Source: Coenobita brevimanus (Eukaryota; Arthropoda; Malacostraca; Decapoda; Coenobitidae). Taken from it: a stretch of 64,000 nt of DNA. The notes under the pieces are model-generated. The model was not told where the DNA came from. It made no database searches and saw only the letters and a program-made list of their open reading frames with translations. The DNA lies in the NCBI GenBank assembly GCA_032717465.1, contig CM064732.1, positions 38,102,888 to 38,166,887 of the forward strand, in the 5' to 3' direction. Positions 1-9,612 of the stretch are shown one piece after another. Numbering within the stretch: position 1 is the first letter of the stretch; each line of letters opens with the position of its first letter. The position numbers were made by a program, and so were the translations under genes.

Positions 1-790
1 ATTCACTCCATCTACCAAATCATTTACGTAAATCAGGAGCATTACTGGTGCCAACACCGAGCCTTGAGGGACTCCACTTGTTACTTCCCTCCATCCAGAC
101 ATCCTGTCGTTTATTACTGTCCTCATTTGTCTGTCTCTCAAAAAGTTTCTCATCCATTCCAGAGGTTTCCCCTTCAGTCCTCCTATATATTCTAGTTTCC
201 ACATTAGTCTCTTATGAGGTACCTCGTCAAAGGCCTTCTCTAAGTCTAAGTACACACAATCCGCCCAACCATCTCTCTCCTGTACCACGTCAATCGCTCT
301 TGAGTAAAAGTTCAACAAGTTAGAAACACATGACCTTCCACTTCTGAATCCAAACTGACATTCAGCCAAATTATTCATCTCTTCCAGTTATTTTATCCAT
401 CTGTCTTTCAGGATTCTCTCACACAGTTTTGCGACCATGCTTGTTAGAGACACTGGTCTATAACTCAGGGGTTCTTCCCTGTTTCCTTCCTTGTAAATTG
501 ATAGCACATTTGCCCTCTTCCATTCTTGTGGCACTTTCCCCTCTTCCAGCGAGCATACGATTAAACTGTGAATTTTATCTGCCAGTTGTTCTCTGCATTC
601 TTTCAGTACCCAAGTAGAAATTCCATCAGGTCCTTTGATTTACCTTACATCTTGAGTTTCCAGTAATTTATACACTTCCTGTACCTCCACTTTTATATCT
701 TTTATCACCGGAACATTTCTAATCACTCCTTCTCCTTCCACAAGCTCCTTTTCTTTAGTGAAAACTGACTGGAAACGTTTGTTCATTATT
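1..790 (-). pseudogene. LINE-A reverse transcriptase fragment
   Basis: Reading leftward on the minus strand gives RT fingers and palm in order: FTKEKELVEG near 740, KGPDGISTWVLKEC near 620, SYRPVSLTSMVAKL near 470, CQFGFRSGRSCVSNLL near 340, YLDLEKAFDEVPHKRL near 230 and SGVPQGSVLAPVM near 65. Two or three in-frame stops (for example after LLETQDVR and KDRWIK) and small frame slips break the frame. The YxDD catalytic block would lie beyond base 1. This is a dead copy of the polymerase that makes cDNA on nicked target DNA in target-primed reverse transcription. Confidence 0.8.
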
Positions 791-1210
791 TCCGCTTGCA
801 TTGCTGCATCCTTATAGACCTCTCCTTCTACTTTCGGTTTGGTGTTTCCTTCCTTTTGTTTCAGTTTGCTATTAACAAATCTATAAAACAGTTTGGGTTC
901 ATCCTTGCATTTGTCTATTATACCTTTTCCAAAATTCCTTTCTTCTTCTCTACGTATTCTTATGTATTCATTTCTTGTTGATTCTTCCTTTGTTCTGTTG
1001 TTACCTCTCTTTCTTCAATTGTTCCACACCTTATCTCTCTCTTTTTTTTTTTGCTATCATACACCTTCTATTAAACCACTCCTTTTTCCTGTTTTCTTTC
1101 CCTCTTACTCTTGGTACAAATTTTTCCACTCCCAAATTATAGAGGTCTAAAAAGATGTCCCACTTCCTTTGTATCTCTCTTGTTTCTCTAAATTTTCTCC
1201 AATCCGCATT

Positions 1211-1966
1211 TTAAAAAATTTTTCTCAATCCTGTAAAATTTGCTTTCCCAAAGGTGTATCTTCCCTGTCTATGAAGCTCATCTCTTGGCTCGACGTTCCC
1301 TGTTAACATCTGGAACTCAATGACCACATGATCACTTTTTCCTAAAGGACAGAGATATTTCAATGATTCTATTACATCGGGTTCTTTGGTGAACAGTAAA
1401 TCTAACCTTGCTGGTGTGTCCTCACCTCGAGACCATGTCTCTTCTTTGACCCATTGCGTCATCACATTATTCATTATTATATTTAATAACATAGTGCCCC
1501 ACGAATCCTCGCCGCCTCCTGAGTCCCATTCCTCCCAGTTCACCTCTTTACAGTTAAAGTCACCCAGCAAAATTATATTATTGCTTTTCTCAATTATTTT
1601 TTGTAAATAGCTAGTCATATCTGACAACATCTCATGGTATTCGTCATCCTTCCATGCTCTCGTCTTTGGAGGAACATACACTACTGCCATATCTCTCTTA
1701 ACATTCTCTCCAGTTTCTAATTTCATATATATCACTTCAACCCTGCCTTCTCCCATTTCCACAGTATCTACATTTATGTTGTTCTTCACTGCTATCATCA
1801 CTCCTCCTCCCGTTTTTTCTTTTCTGTCTTTTCTCCACAGTTTGTATTTACCATCTCCCAAATGAACATCAATATCTTCTCTTAATTTGGTCTCTACAAA
1901 GCACATGACATCAGGTTCATGTTCTCTTAAGAAAAATTTAATTTCGATCCTTGTCGATATGAAACC
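1211..1966 (-). pseudogene. LINE-A AP-like endonuclease domain
   Basis: A 231-residue open stretch (1211-1906), extended upstream in the same frame to about 1966 (RIEIKFFLREHEPDVMC). It has the AP-endonuclease-type fold motifs of LINEs: CFVETKL (catalytic Glu), GGGVMIAVK, VVYVPP, LLGDFNCKEVNWEEW (Asp/Asn pair), LDLLFTKEP and LGKSDHVVIEF (terminal Asp-His). The domain nicks target DNA to prime reverse transcription. The true N-terminus is removed by the RTE1 insertion at 1976. The domain itself is uninterrupted, but the RT below it is broken, so the copy is not expected to be active. Confidence 0.85.
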
Positions 1967-1975
1967 ATGATCTAT

Positions 1976-3866
1976 CTATCTATCTATCTATAGCCCGACG
2001 CCCTAATCCCGAAAAGGGTGGCCGCAGACAAAATGCCTCCAAGTCGCTCTGTCACCCACCATTTGACTACCCTCCCCCCAACTCACCCCCCCCTCCCTCA
2101 TATACCTCTCAACTCCATCCCTCCACCTCATCCTTGGTCTACCTCTCCCTCTCCCTCCTCCCACCTCACCCACATACACCCTCTTAGTCAGTCTTTCATT
2201 CTCCATTCTCTCCACATGTCCAAACCACCTCAGTGTATTTCTCCTAATCTTCTCAACCACATCCACCCCACAGCGTTCCTTCACTTCTTCATTCGTCAAC
2301 CTGGCCCTCCACGTCACTCCACATGCTCCTCTCAAGTAACTCATTTCCACTGCTCTCACTCTTGACTTGTTCCTCTCTTGTAAGGTCCATGCCTCGCTTC
2401 CATACGTCAGGATAGGGATCACAATACTATCATGCAGTGACTTCTTACCTTCCATACTCACCTCCCTATTTCTCATCACTGCTTTCAGTGTACCAACAAC
2501 CTTCCTTCCCTGCTGTACCCTTTCACGCACTTCATCCCCCAAAGTTCCATCCTTACTCATCACACTACCCAAGTACTTGAATGCACTGACATTCTCCATA
2601 TCCTCACCATCCAACCTCACTGCACACTCTGTGACTTCATTCCTCTCAAACACCATAACTTTACTTTTGTTTACATTAACTTTCAGATTCCTCCTCCTAC
2701 ACACTGTCCCAAATTCATTCACCAAACCTTGCAACTCCCATTCATCTTCACTCAACAGCACTGTATCATCAGCAAACAGCAACACCGGAAGCTTCCAAAT
2801 CTCACCCTCATTCATTAGAGCCATCCCCACATCCACTGCCCTACCTTGCACCTCCTTTACAACCCCATCCATGTATATATTAAACAGCCATGGAGACATC
2901 ACACAACCCTGTTTCAGTCCCACATTGAGATCAAAGAACTCACTCAGCTCACCATCCATTCGCACCGTAGCCCTAGCTCCCTCGTACATACTCTTCACAG
3001 CACTCTACAATTTCCCCTCCACTCCATATATTCTTAATACCTTCCACATACCTTGCCTACCTATTCTGTCATAAGCTTTCTCCAAGTCCATGAAGGCAGC
3101 ATACACTTTCCTTCCCTTCTCTAGATATTTCTCCACTAAACATCTTAGAACAAATATCTGATCTACACACCCTTTTCCCTTCCTAAATCCCCCTTGTTCT
3201 TCTCCAACTAGCTCCTCTGTCATATGCCTAACCCTATCAATGAGTATTCTGCCATATATTTTACCAGTCACACTAAGTAGGCAAATACCCCTATGGTTAC
3301 CACATACTTCTCTCTCTCCTTTTCCTTTGTATAAAGGAACAATTATACCTGATTTCCAGTCCTCTGGAACCCTTCCCTCTTCCCAAGCCAATCTACACAA
3401 CTTCCATATCCACTCCACAACAATCTCACCCCCATACCTAAGCATTTCACCACACACTCCATCAATACCTGGGGTCTTTCCCAACTTAATATTCTTCATC
3501 GCTTCCACGACCTTCGCCCTACTGATCTCTTCCTCCCTCCTCTCATCTCTTCTTCTCCCAGCCATTCCCCAACCACTTATACTCGCACTGTTCTCACTCT
3601 CCACATTCAACAAATCCTCAAAGTGCTCCTTCCATCTCTTCAGTTTCTCTCTCTTCTCCACCAACAATCTATTATTCCTATCTTTCACTCCCCTACTGTT
3701 TCCCCTTTCACACTGCCTTACTTTCTTTACCTCCTTCCAAAACAATTTCTTACTCTCCCTCCATTTTACACTCAGATTCCTCCCAAACTCTTCATCCACT
3801 TTCTTCTTACTCTCCTTCACCATCTATCTATCTATCTATCTATCTATAGCCCGACAAAATGCCTCC
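1976..3866 (-). mobile_element. RTE1a, 5'-truncated RTE-clade element inserted in LINE-A
   Basis: The minus-strand 3' end lies at the left. A (TCTA)n tail is followed by the family's fixed terminus AGCCCGACGCCCTAATCCCG. The copy is truncated at its 5' end at about 3823. It is immediately preceded by a second (TCTA)n run and a ~20 bp scrap of the same 3' terminus (3846-3866, AGCCCGAC joined to AAAATGCCTCC). RTE-clade elements characteristically have tiny 3' UTRs and microsatellite tails, which fits. Confidence 0.85.
2003..3823 (-). pseudogene. RTE1a reverse transcriptase with C-terminal domain
   Basis: About 600 codons of RTE-type ORF2 in one frame, broken by a single TAG at 3005-3007 (YGVEGKL*SAVKSM; sister copies have Leu here). 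From the 5' side: a basic linker, KTPGIDGVCGEMLRYGGE, EDWKSGIIVPLYKGKGE, NHRGICLLSVTGKIY, EEQGGFRKGKGCVDQIF, MDLEKAYDR, LKQGCVMSPWLFNIYMD, and LLFADDTVLLSE holding the FADD catalytic pair. Then comes the RTE-type C-terminus with LTYGSEAWTL, LRWFGHVERM and GRGRPRMRWRDGVERYM, ending in CGHPFRD. The endonuclease is missing through 5' truncation, so this copy cannot be autonomous even without the stop. Confidence 0.85.
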
Positions 3867-4020
3867 TTCAAATTATTTTTGACGTTTTTAATACCCTCTT
3901 CTCTCCTACTGTCTGTCCGTACCACTTCCTCAACTTCTGATCTATCACAGCCATCCCCCTTAGTTTCCTTCACTTCTATTTCCTTAAATACCACTTCCTT
4001 ACTTTCATATCCATTACTCT

Positions 4021-4869
4021 CTAAAAAAAAGTATTACATTCTTCCTCTGTCCTCTTATCATTTTTTTCCTTTACTTCTTCCTTCAATGATTTAAAAACTT
4101 CTCTTTCTTCTTCATTCAGATCTTTTCTTATTATAATATTTTCCATCCCTGCCTCTTTGCTTAATTTCCAGGTCACTTTAAGTATCTCATTTATTACACT
4201 TTCTGATGTAAACTTGACTCTCATTGGTCTTGTTTCCCCTTTCTTATAAGGCCCTATCCTCCTTACTTCCTCAATTTCTTTTACCCGCTTGTCTTCTTCG
4301 GGGTCAGTCTTGCCTAATATTCCTCTCACCAGGTTCATGTCTCTCTCGAGTCTTACGAACCTAACCTTTTCTTCTTCTTCCCTGTTTCCAAATATTACCA
4401 CACATCTGTTCCTTTCTACAGTTTCTCTCACTATTTTCTCTTTTTTCTTTAGTATTTTCACTACATTTTCTTCCATTATTTTCTTGTTCATTTTCCTTTC
4501 TTCCTGGATGATTTCTCTTATGCTGACCACTTCTTTCTGTTCTTCTTTTACGTGTGCCCACATTGCCTTATGTTCTTCTAATACACTACTCACCTTCTCC
4601 GTTTTATTAGTACTCTCTTCTAGTTTCCTCCTCAATTCGACATTTTCATGCCTCAAATTTCTAATCTCTTCATTCGCTGTCTCATTGGACTGGATCAGAC
4701 TCTGTATGGTAGTCTCCGTATTTTCAGACACATCTTTTATCACTAGATTCTCTACTTTCTTTTCAAGTTCACTAATCCTCATAATTAATGTTTGAACCAG
4801 GTCCATGACATTGGTATTTCTATCAAATCCTTGAAATTCGGGTCCCTCATTGTTTGCATTTTCGGCCAT
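4021..4869 (-). CDS. LINE-A ORF1 protein, coiled-coil RNA-binding type
   Basis: 282 residues starting at an ATG at 4867-4869 (MAENANNEGPEF). Residues 25-145 are heptad-rich and heavily charged (ISELEKKVENL, LRHENVELRRKLEES), predicting a long coiled coil. Residues 150-280 form a basic globular part (RCVVIFGNREEE, RIGPYKKGETRPMRVKF, RKDLNEEEREVF). This matches LINE ORF1 proteins that trimerise and bind RNA. The stop at 4021 falls on a run of eight T (minus strand). Adding one T opens a further ~50 codons (ESNGYESKEVVFKEI and on) up to the RTE1a insertion, so the native ORF1 is probably about 330 residues or more. The equivalent ORF1 of LINE-B at 17383-17700 shares the KTRPLKVTF-type motif. Confidence 0.7.
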   Translation of the reverse strand: MAENANNEGPEFQGFDRNTNVMDLVQTLIMRISELEKKVENLVIKDVSENTETTIQSLIQSNETANEEIRNLRHENVELRRKLEESTNKTEKVSSVLEEHKAMWAHVKEEQKEVVSIREIIQEERKMNKKIMEENVVKILKKKEKIVRETVERNRCVVIFGNREEEEKVRFVRLERDMNLVRGILGKTDPEEDKRVKEIEEVRRIGPYKKGETRPMRVKFTSESVINEILKVTWKLSKEAGMENIIIRKDLNEEEREVFKSLKEEVKEKNDKRTEEECNTFF

Positions 4870-5085
4870 GTTTGATGTTGGTTAAAGTACCAAAACAGCT
4901 GTTGCCGAAAAATACTACAAACATTCATGTATACTCTATCCAATAAATCTTTACATTTTTGGTAGTCTATTAACTTTCATTTTTTTAAATTTAAAACAAG
5001 ACCTTAGGAGAGAGGACAGACAAAATTCCTGAAACTACTTAAGGTTAGCAGCAATGGCTGGGACGTCTGCTCTCTGGCTGTTCAT

Positions 5086-5134
<49 letters not shown>

Positions 5135-5390
5135 TGTGTGTGTGTGTATAAGACCAAAGTGTGTAGCTCATCAATATATTCCATGGTGCCTTCATAGCAT
5201 GTGTCTGTGTGTGCGTGTGTCTGTTGATTTGTATGCATGTTAGTGGGGGTGTGGGTGTCATTAAAACCAGTAAGAAGTGTTTAACATTATATTATTTCAG
5301 TATTCATTTGTGAGTCAGTGAGGTAGCTACTTGATAAGTGAAGTTTTGTTTAGGAAAATGAGATCAGTTCCCCTTACAGTTTTTGGAATA
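4870..5390. other. LINE-A leader and unassigned sequence
   Basis: 4870 to about 4990 is probably the 5' leader of LINE-A; its exact end is not determined. From about 4990 to 5390 I see no coding potential. It holds a GT microsatellite (5088-5148) and otherwise unrecognised single-copy-looking sequence. Confidence 0.4.
5088..5148. repeat. (GT)n microsatellite
   Basis: About 60 bp of nearly pure GT dinucleotide with one TCTG interruption, followed by further impure GT-rich sequence to about 5220. Confidence 0.95.
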
Positions 5391-5550
5391 TCTATCTATC
5401 TATTGCCAGGCGCCTCAATCCCGTTTGGGGTGGCCACAAACAAATCGCCTCCAAGTCGCCCTGTCCCCCACCATTTCACTGCCCTGCTCCCAACTCACAC
5501 CCCCCTCTCTCATATACCTCTCCACCCCATCCCTCCATCTCATCCTCGGC
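5391..5550 (-). mobile_element. RTE2a, 3'-end fragment
   Basis: A short (TCTA)n tail, then CCAGGCGCCTCAATCCCG and about 130 bp antisense to the RTE2 C-terminal coding end. This is the RTE2 subfamily terminus (GCCTCAATCCCGTTTGGGG), distinct from RTE1 (GCCCTAATCCCG). The copy is severely 5'-truncated, ending at about 5550 where sequence runs into the M2-A target site. Confidence 0.85.
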
Positions 5551-5572
5551 ATATATGCAATGCATTTTTATA

Positions 5573-7484
5573 CAGGTAACTCGCACGGAACACGATCTCA
5601 CGGAACGCGCTCGCAATTATACACGGTAAGGGCTGGGATACCTATAAGACAACGTAAGATTAAAAAACCATTATGAAAACTACAAATTAACGCAGGAGAG
5701 GCCTTTGAAAGATCAAATCCTCGAACGTCACCGCAGTGTGCGGTTTGTTTTGATTACGTGACGATCTAGGCGGGAAATTATTCAGTGAGTGAGACATTCC
5801 TGAGTACAGTAGCACAGTATTTGTAAGTTAAATATTTACAGTACTGTACTGTTCTGGTAAGTTTATGTGCAACTTAAAGTACTATTAAATAACATTAAAG
5901 CAAGAAATAAAGTCTTATAACCAGTTTACCTGATAGGCATCAGAATTTTGCCTTTTTTATTTGTTCGTTTTTTCCACAGTGCTGTTCAGTATTTGTAAGT
6001 TATATATTTACTGTTCTCGTATGTACTGTACTTGTAAGCACTTAAATAAAGTTAAATCATTAAATAAAGCCTTGTAACCAGATAACCCGAATTATATGAT
6101 TACCCATGATCGGCGTCGGAATATTGCCTTTTTTGTTTGTTCGTTAAACTCTTACTGTACTGCTTTTCTACAGTACTGTATTTGTAAGTTAAATATTTAC
6201 TGTTCTGGTATGTACTTGTAAGCAATTAAAGCATTAAATAAAGCCTTGTAACCAGTTAACCTGATTTATATGATTACCCATGATCGGCGTCGGAATATTG
6301 CCTTTTTTTGTTTGTTCGTTAAAGACTTATAATAAGAGAAAAATACATTTTTGTCTTGGTATCTTTACCTATTTGCTCAGGTTTGCTGTAATGGTTTGCA
6401 ACTTGTAGAAAACTGTGAAAACTTTCGGGAAGTGAACGAAAATCTGGGACATGACCTTGACTTCACCGTCTCATGTATCATCTGTCAGTTCACCACCGGC
6501 TATCGTGATGAGTGGATGTACGATTTTTTCGCTCGTGGCCATGCCTAACCACACATAGTTACACCCATTATCTCGACCCAGACAGAAAATACAACCTTTT
6601 TCCTCCCTTGCAAAACACAAACAACCACCCTGTTTACGAGACAGCAATATATATTGCGAAAATAACAAGGTAAAATGATAAAGATGAACGTAAAATGATT
6701 GAGAAAGATGAACATGTTATGACGGAAGAAATACGTTTTCCCTGTCTGTAAACGTATTTATTTCTGCTTTGTATCTGTATTCGTAATAATTAGACTTACT
6801 GTTAGTTCTGAAACTGCATTACGATTCTATTTTTAGCCATTCTCGTGGTGTGGGAGCTGGAAGTTGTGACACAACTTCCTTATTGCTAATCGGACTGACC
6901 CTCCACTTTATTCTCTCGTGGCAGAGTCTAGCCTTGGAGGACGTGCAGTTTTCTCATTTAGGACTGAAAATTCAACTCTTTTGCTCCCTTTTCCAAGCAT
7001 GGGCACAACGATAACGTAAAAAATAACTCGAAACTACCATAAACATATATCAAAAAGGTGAAAATGTATTCATAACATTTTTTTTTTTTTTCCAGCCATT
7101 CCTAACAGATTATGTACTGAAATCATTCAATATCACAGTACTGCATTTCTAAGTTAAATATGTACTGTTCTGGTATGTACTTGTAAGTTAAAGCACTGGT
7201 ACCAGTTAACCTAATTTATTACCTATGATCGGCGTCGGAATGTTTCCTTGTGTTTACGTACAGTATTTGTGTGTTGAAGTTTTGCTCAGGAGTACTGTAT
7301 TTGTGAGTTATAACATTAAATAAACCTTCTAACCACTTAAAGTGCTTTCTAGTGACAGATAACAGGAAAACAACACATTTGGGGGGTCTAGGGAGCAAAA
7401 TACGGAGTAGTTTAAATATACGCGATTTCGCACCTAACACGGCACGGTAGGAACGAAACCCTCGTGTTCCGTGCGAGTTACCTG
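5573..7484. mobile_element. M2-A, TA-flanked inverted-repeat element
   Basis: The left end CAGGTAACTCGCACGGAACA is matched exactly by the reverse complement of the right end at 7465-7484, continuing for 23 bp in all. Both ends abut TA (5571-5572 and 7485-7486), the target duplication of Tc1/mariner/pogo-type transposons. The interior holds three to four degenerate copies of a ~150-190 bp unit (around 5815, 5995, 6175, 7130) with the phrase TTTGTAAGTTAAATATTTAC and GATCGGCGTCGGAATATTGC. No transposase is readable; a 65-codon open stretch at 6351-6548 has no recognised motif. A second family member is M2-B. Confidence 0.8.
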
Positions 7485-8161
7485 TATAATTTTTTCGTCT
7501 GAAAAAGTTTCTCAAGAGTTCTTAGTTATATTTATGGCCAGAATACCGCACTACAGTGTGATATGATGCATCTTAATGTGATCTCAAATTATGAGTTCAA
7601 AAAAGATATTTTTGGATATTTATCTTTATATATATATAACTTGGGCCACGAGTGCCCAATATTTTTTTTGACATTTTTTAAAAACTTCTAAAGTGTCTTT
7701 GGCCAGTGTGTCCAGAAACAGGTGCTATTAACCATTCTCATGTTTAAAGGGCAAATACCTGGACGTCCGAGGTTTGGAAGGGCTGTCTAAAGTCAGGAAA
7801 TTTGTTCCTAACTTGGGACACTTGGGGAAAAAAAAAAAAAAAAGAGTTTAATGTGGCTAATTTTTTTTATTATATACATTCAGTAGGTACTATCCCTGGC
7901 TACCACATGACACCAACAGGGATATAATTGCACCATTTACATAGAGTTATTCATAAAAATATATAAGTGTCCGAAGTTAGGGTGTTTTAAGGTAAGTAGT
8001 AATTCTGCTATGAATCATGTCCCCCTCTTCTTGAAAGTGCTGGGTCTGGCCCTGCATTATATATAAAAGCTAATTTGTTAATCTTAATCTCCAGCCTCAT
8101 CCCCATTTTCCCCCAGGAGCCATGCATGGCCAAGCTTGCTTACTAAAATCTAATGTTCTAT

Positions 8162-8165
<4 letters not shown>
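7485..8165. other. No recognised feature
   Basis: AT-rich sequence without a convincing ORF. It holds a short TA run near 7627, an A-tract at 7830-7844 and a T-rich patch at 7861. Nothing can be supported here. Confidence 0.5.

Positions 8166-8218
<53 letters not shown>
8166..8218. repeat. (GT)n microsatellite
   Basis: About 26 uninterrupted GT units immediately beyond the 3' end of LINE-B. Confidence 0.95.
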
Positions 8219-8219
<1 letters not shown>

Positions 8220-8564
8220 CTTACCGTACCTAATTGTATCTATACAGGATTGAGTCAAGCTCGTACTGTCCCGTGTCTTAAACCATATTTATCGTACATA
8301 TCCTTAAATTTGTGAATTGTTTTGGCACACACTATTTCATTCGGTAGTGCATTCCATTGATCAATTTCTCTGTTTGGGAAACTGAATTTCCTTACGTCTT
8401 TATCACCTCTCTTCTTATGCAGTTTTTTGCAGTGTCCTCATGCTGATGCTTCTCGATATGTTAAGGAATCATTTATGTCTATTTTCTCCTTCCCTGATAT
8501 GCACTTATATAGCATTATCATGTCACCTCTTTTCCTTCTCTCCTATAGTGTTGGTAGATTCAGT

Positions 8565-9330
8565 TTATTTAGTCTTTCTTCGTAGCTTAGGTCCCTTAAG
8601 CTTGGTATCCATCTTGTAGCGGCTTTTTGAACTTTTTCTATCTTGTCTGTGTTTTTTGAGATGAGGATTCCAGACTACTGATGCATATTCCAGGGTGGGT
8701 CTAATGAATGATGTTATTATCCTTCTTAGCATGTCTTCATTTATGTATGTGAATGCTATTCTCATATTTGCAAGCAGTGTATACATGTTCCATACCTTCT
8801 CGCTGATGTGGTCAGCCGGAGATAGTTTGTTATTGATAATCACACCTAGGTCCTTCTCTCTTTCTGATGTGTGTAGGGTTTTATTTCCTAACTTATAATC
8901 CCAATCAGGTCTTGTTCCACTTTTACCAAACTTGATTACATGACACGTGCCCACATTGAATTCCATTTGCCATGTATTACTCCATTCATGAAGTTTATTT
9001 AATTCTTCTCGTAGCTCTTTACAAGAGTCTGTGTTAGTAATTCTCCTTTGTATTTTTGCATCATCTGCAAACATATTCAGATAGCTCTCATTTCCAGTGT
9101 TACTGTTTATATCATTTATATACACTAAAAACATGATTGGTGCCAGCACTGAACCTTGTGGAACTCCACTAGTCACCTCTTTCCATGGTGAATAGTTTCC
9201 TCTTAGTACTGTTCTCATTTCTCTTTTTATGAGAAAATCTTGCATCCAACAAAACAGTTTGCCTCGAATTCCTCCTTGATGGTACAGTTTCCATAAAAGT
9301 CTTTGGTGTGGTACTGTGTCAAAATCAATC
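8565..9330 (-). pseudogene. LINE-B reverse transcriptase, C-terminal half
   Basis: A 226-residue open frame (8565-9245), continuous upstream to 9330. It carries WKEVTSGVPQGSVLAP, NMFADDAKIQRR (the FADD catalytic block), WQMEFNVGTCHVIKFG, REKDLGVIINNKLS and IRPTLEYASVVWNPHLK, the standard order of CR1/Jockey RT palm and thumb. Sequence from 8565 to 8219 probably encodes the last part in broken frame. The N-terminal half lies 5 kb away beyond RTE1b, so no functional protein is possible. Confidence 0.85.
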
Positions 9331-9360
9331 TATCTATCTATCTATCTATAGCCCGACGCC

Positions 9361-9612
9361 CTAATCCCGCAAAGGGTGGCCGCAGACAAAATGCCTCCAT
9401 GTCACTCTGTCACCCACCATTTGACTACCCTCCCCCCAACTCACCCCCCCCTCCCTCATATACCTCTCAACTCCATCCCTCCACCTCATCCTCAGTCTAC
9501 CCCTCCCTCTTCCTCCCTCCACCTCACCTACATACACCCTCTTAGTCAGTCTTTCATTCTCCATTCTCTTCACATGTCCAAACCACCTCAGTGTATTTCT
9601 CCTAATCTTCTG
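9361..9612 (-). pseudogene. RTE1b ORF C-terminal end (separated by RTE2b)
   Basis: Encodes the terminal ~70-85 residues of RTE1b: MKRMENERLTKRVYVGEVEG, a Gly/Arg-rich stretch, RWRDGVERYMREGG and the closing CGHPLRD. The remainder of the same ORF begins at 11412 beyond the inserted RTE2b. Confidence 0.85.

Larger units (their letters stand above)
1..1975 (-). mobile_element. LINE-A (Jockey/CR1-like non-LTR retrotransposon), 3' portion
   Basis: Minus-strand non-LTR retrotransposon with ORF2 order endonuclease then reverse transcriptase. The window edge cuts it within the RT, just after the SGVPQGSVLAP block. At 1976 it is interrupted by an RTE1 element, and its upstream part (end of ORF1, 5' leader) resumes at 3867. 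Joining the flanks puts the ORF1 tail next to the EN start, as expected for one interrupted element. The family placement (EN motifs such as LGKSDH and a coiled-coil ORF1) follows Jockey/CR1-type LINEs; the exact clade needs a tree. Confidence 0.85.

Noticed and set aside
6351..6548. 65-codon ORF with several Cys inside M2-A
   Set aside because: Short, no homology recognised, not present in M2-B; insufficient to call a gene.
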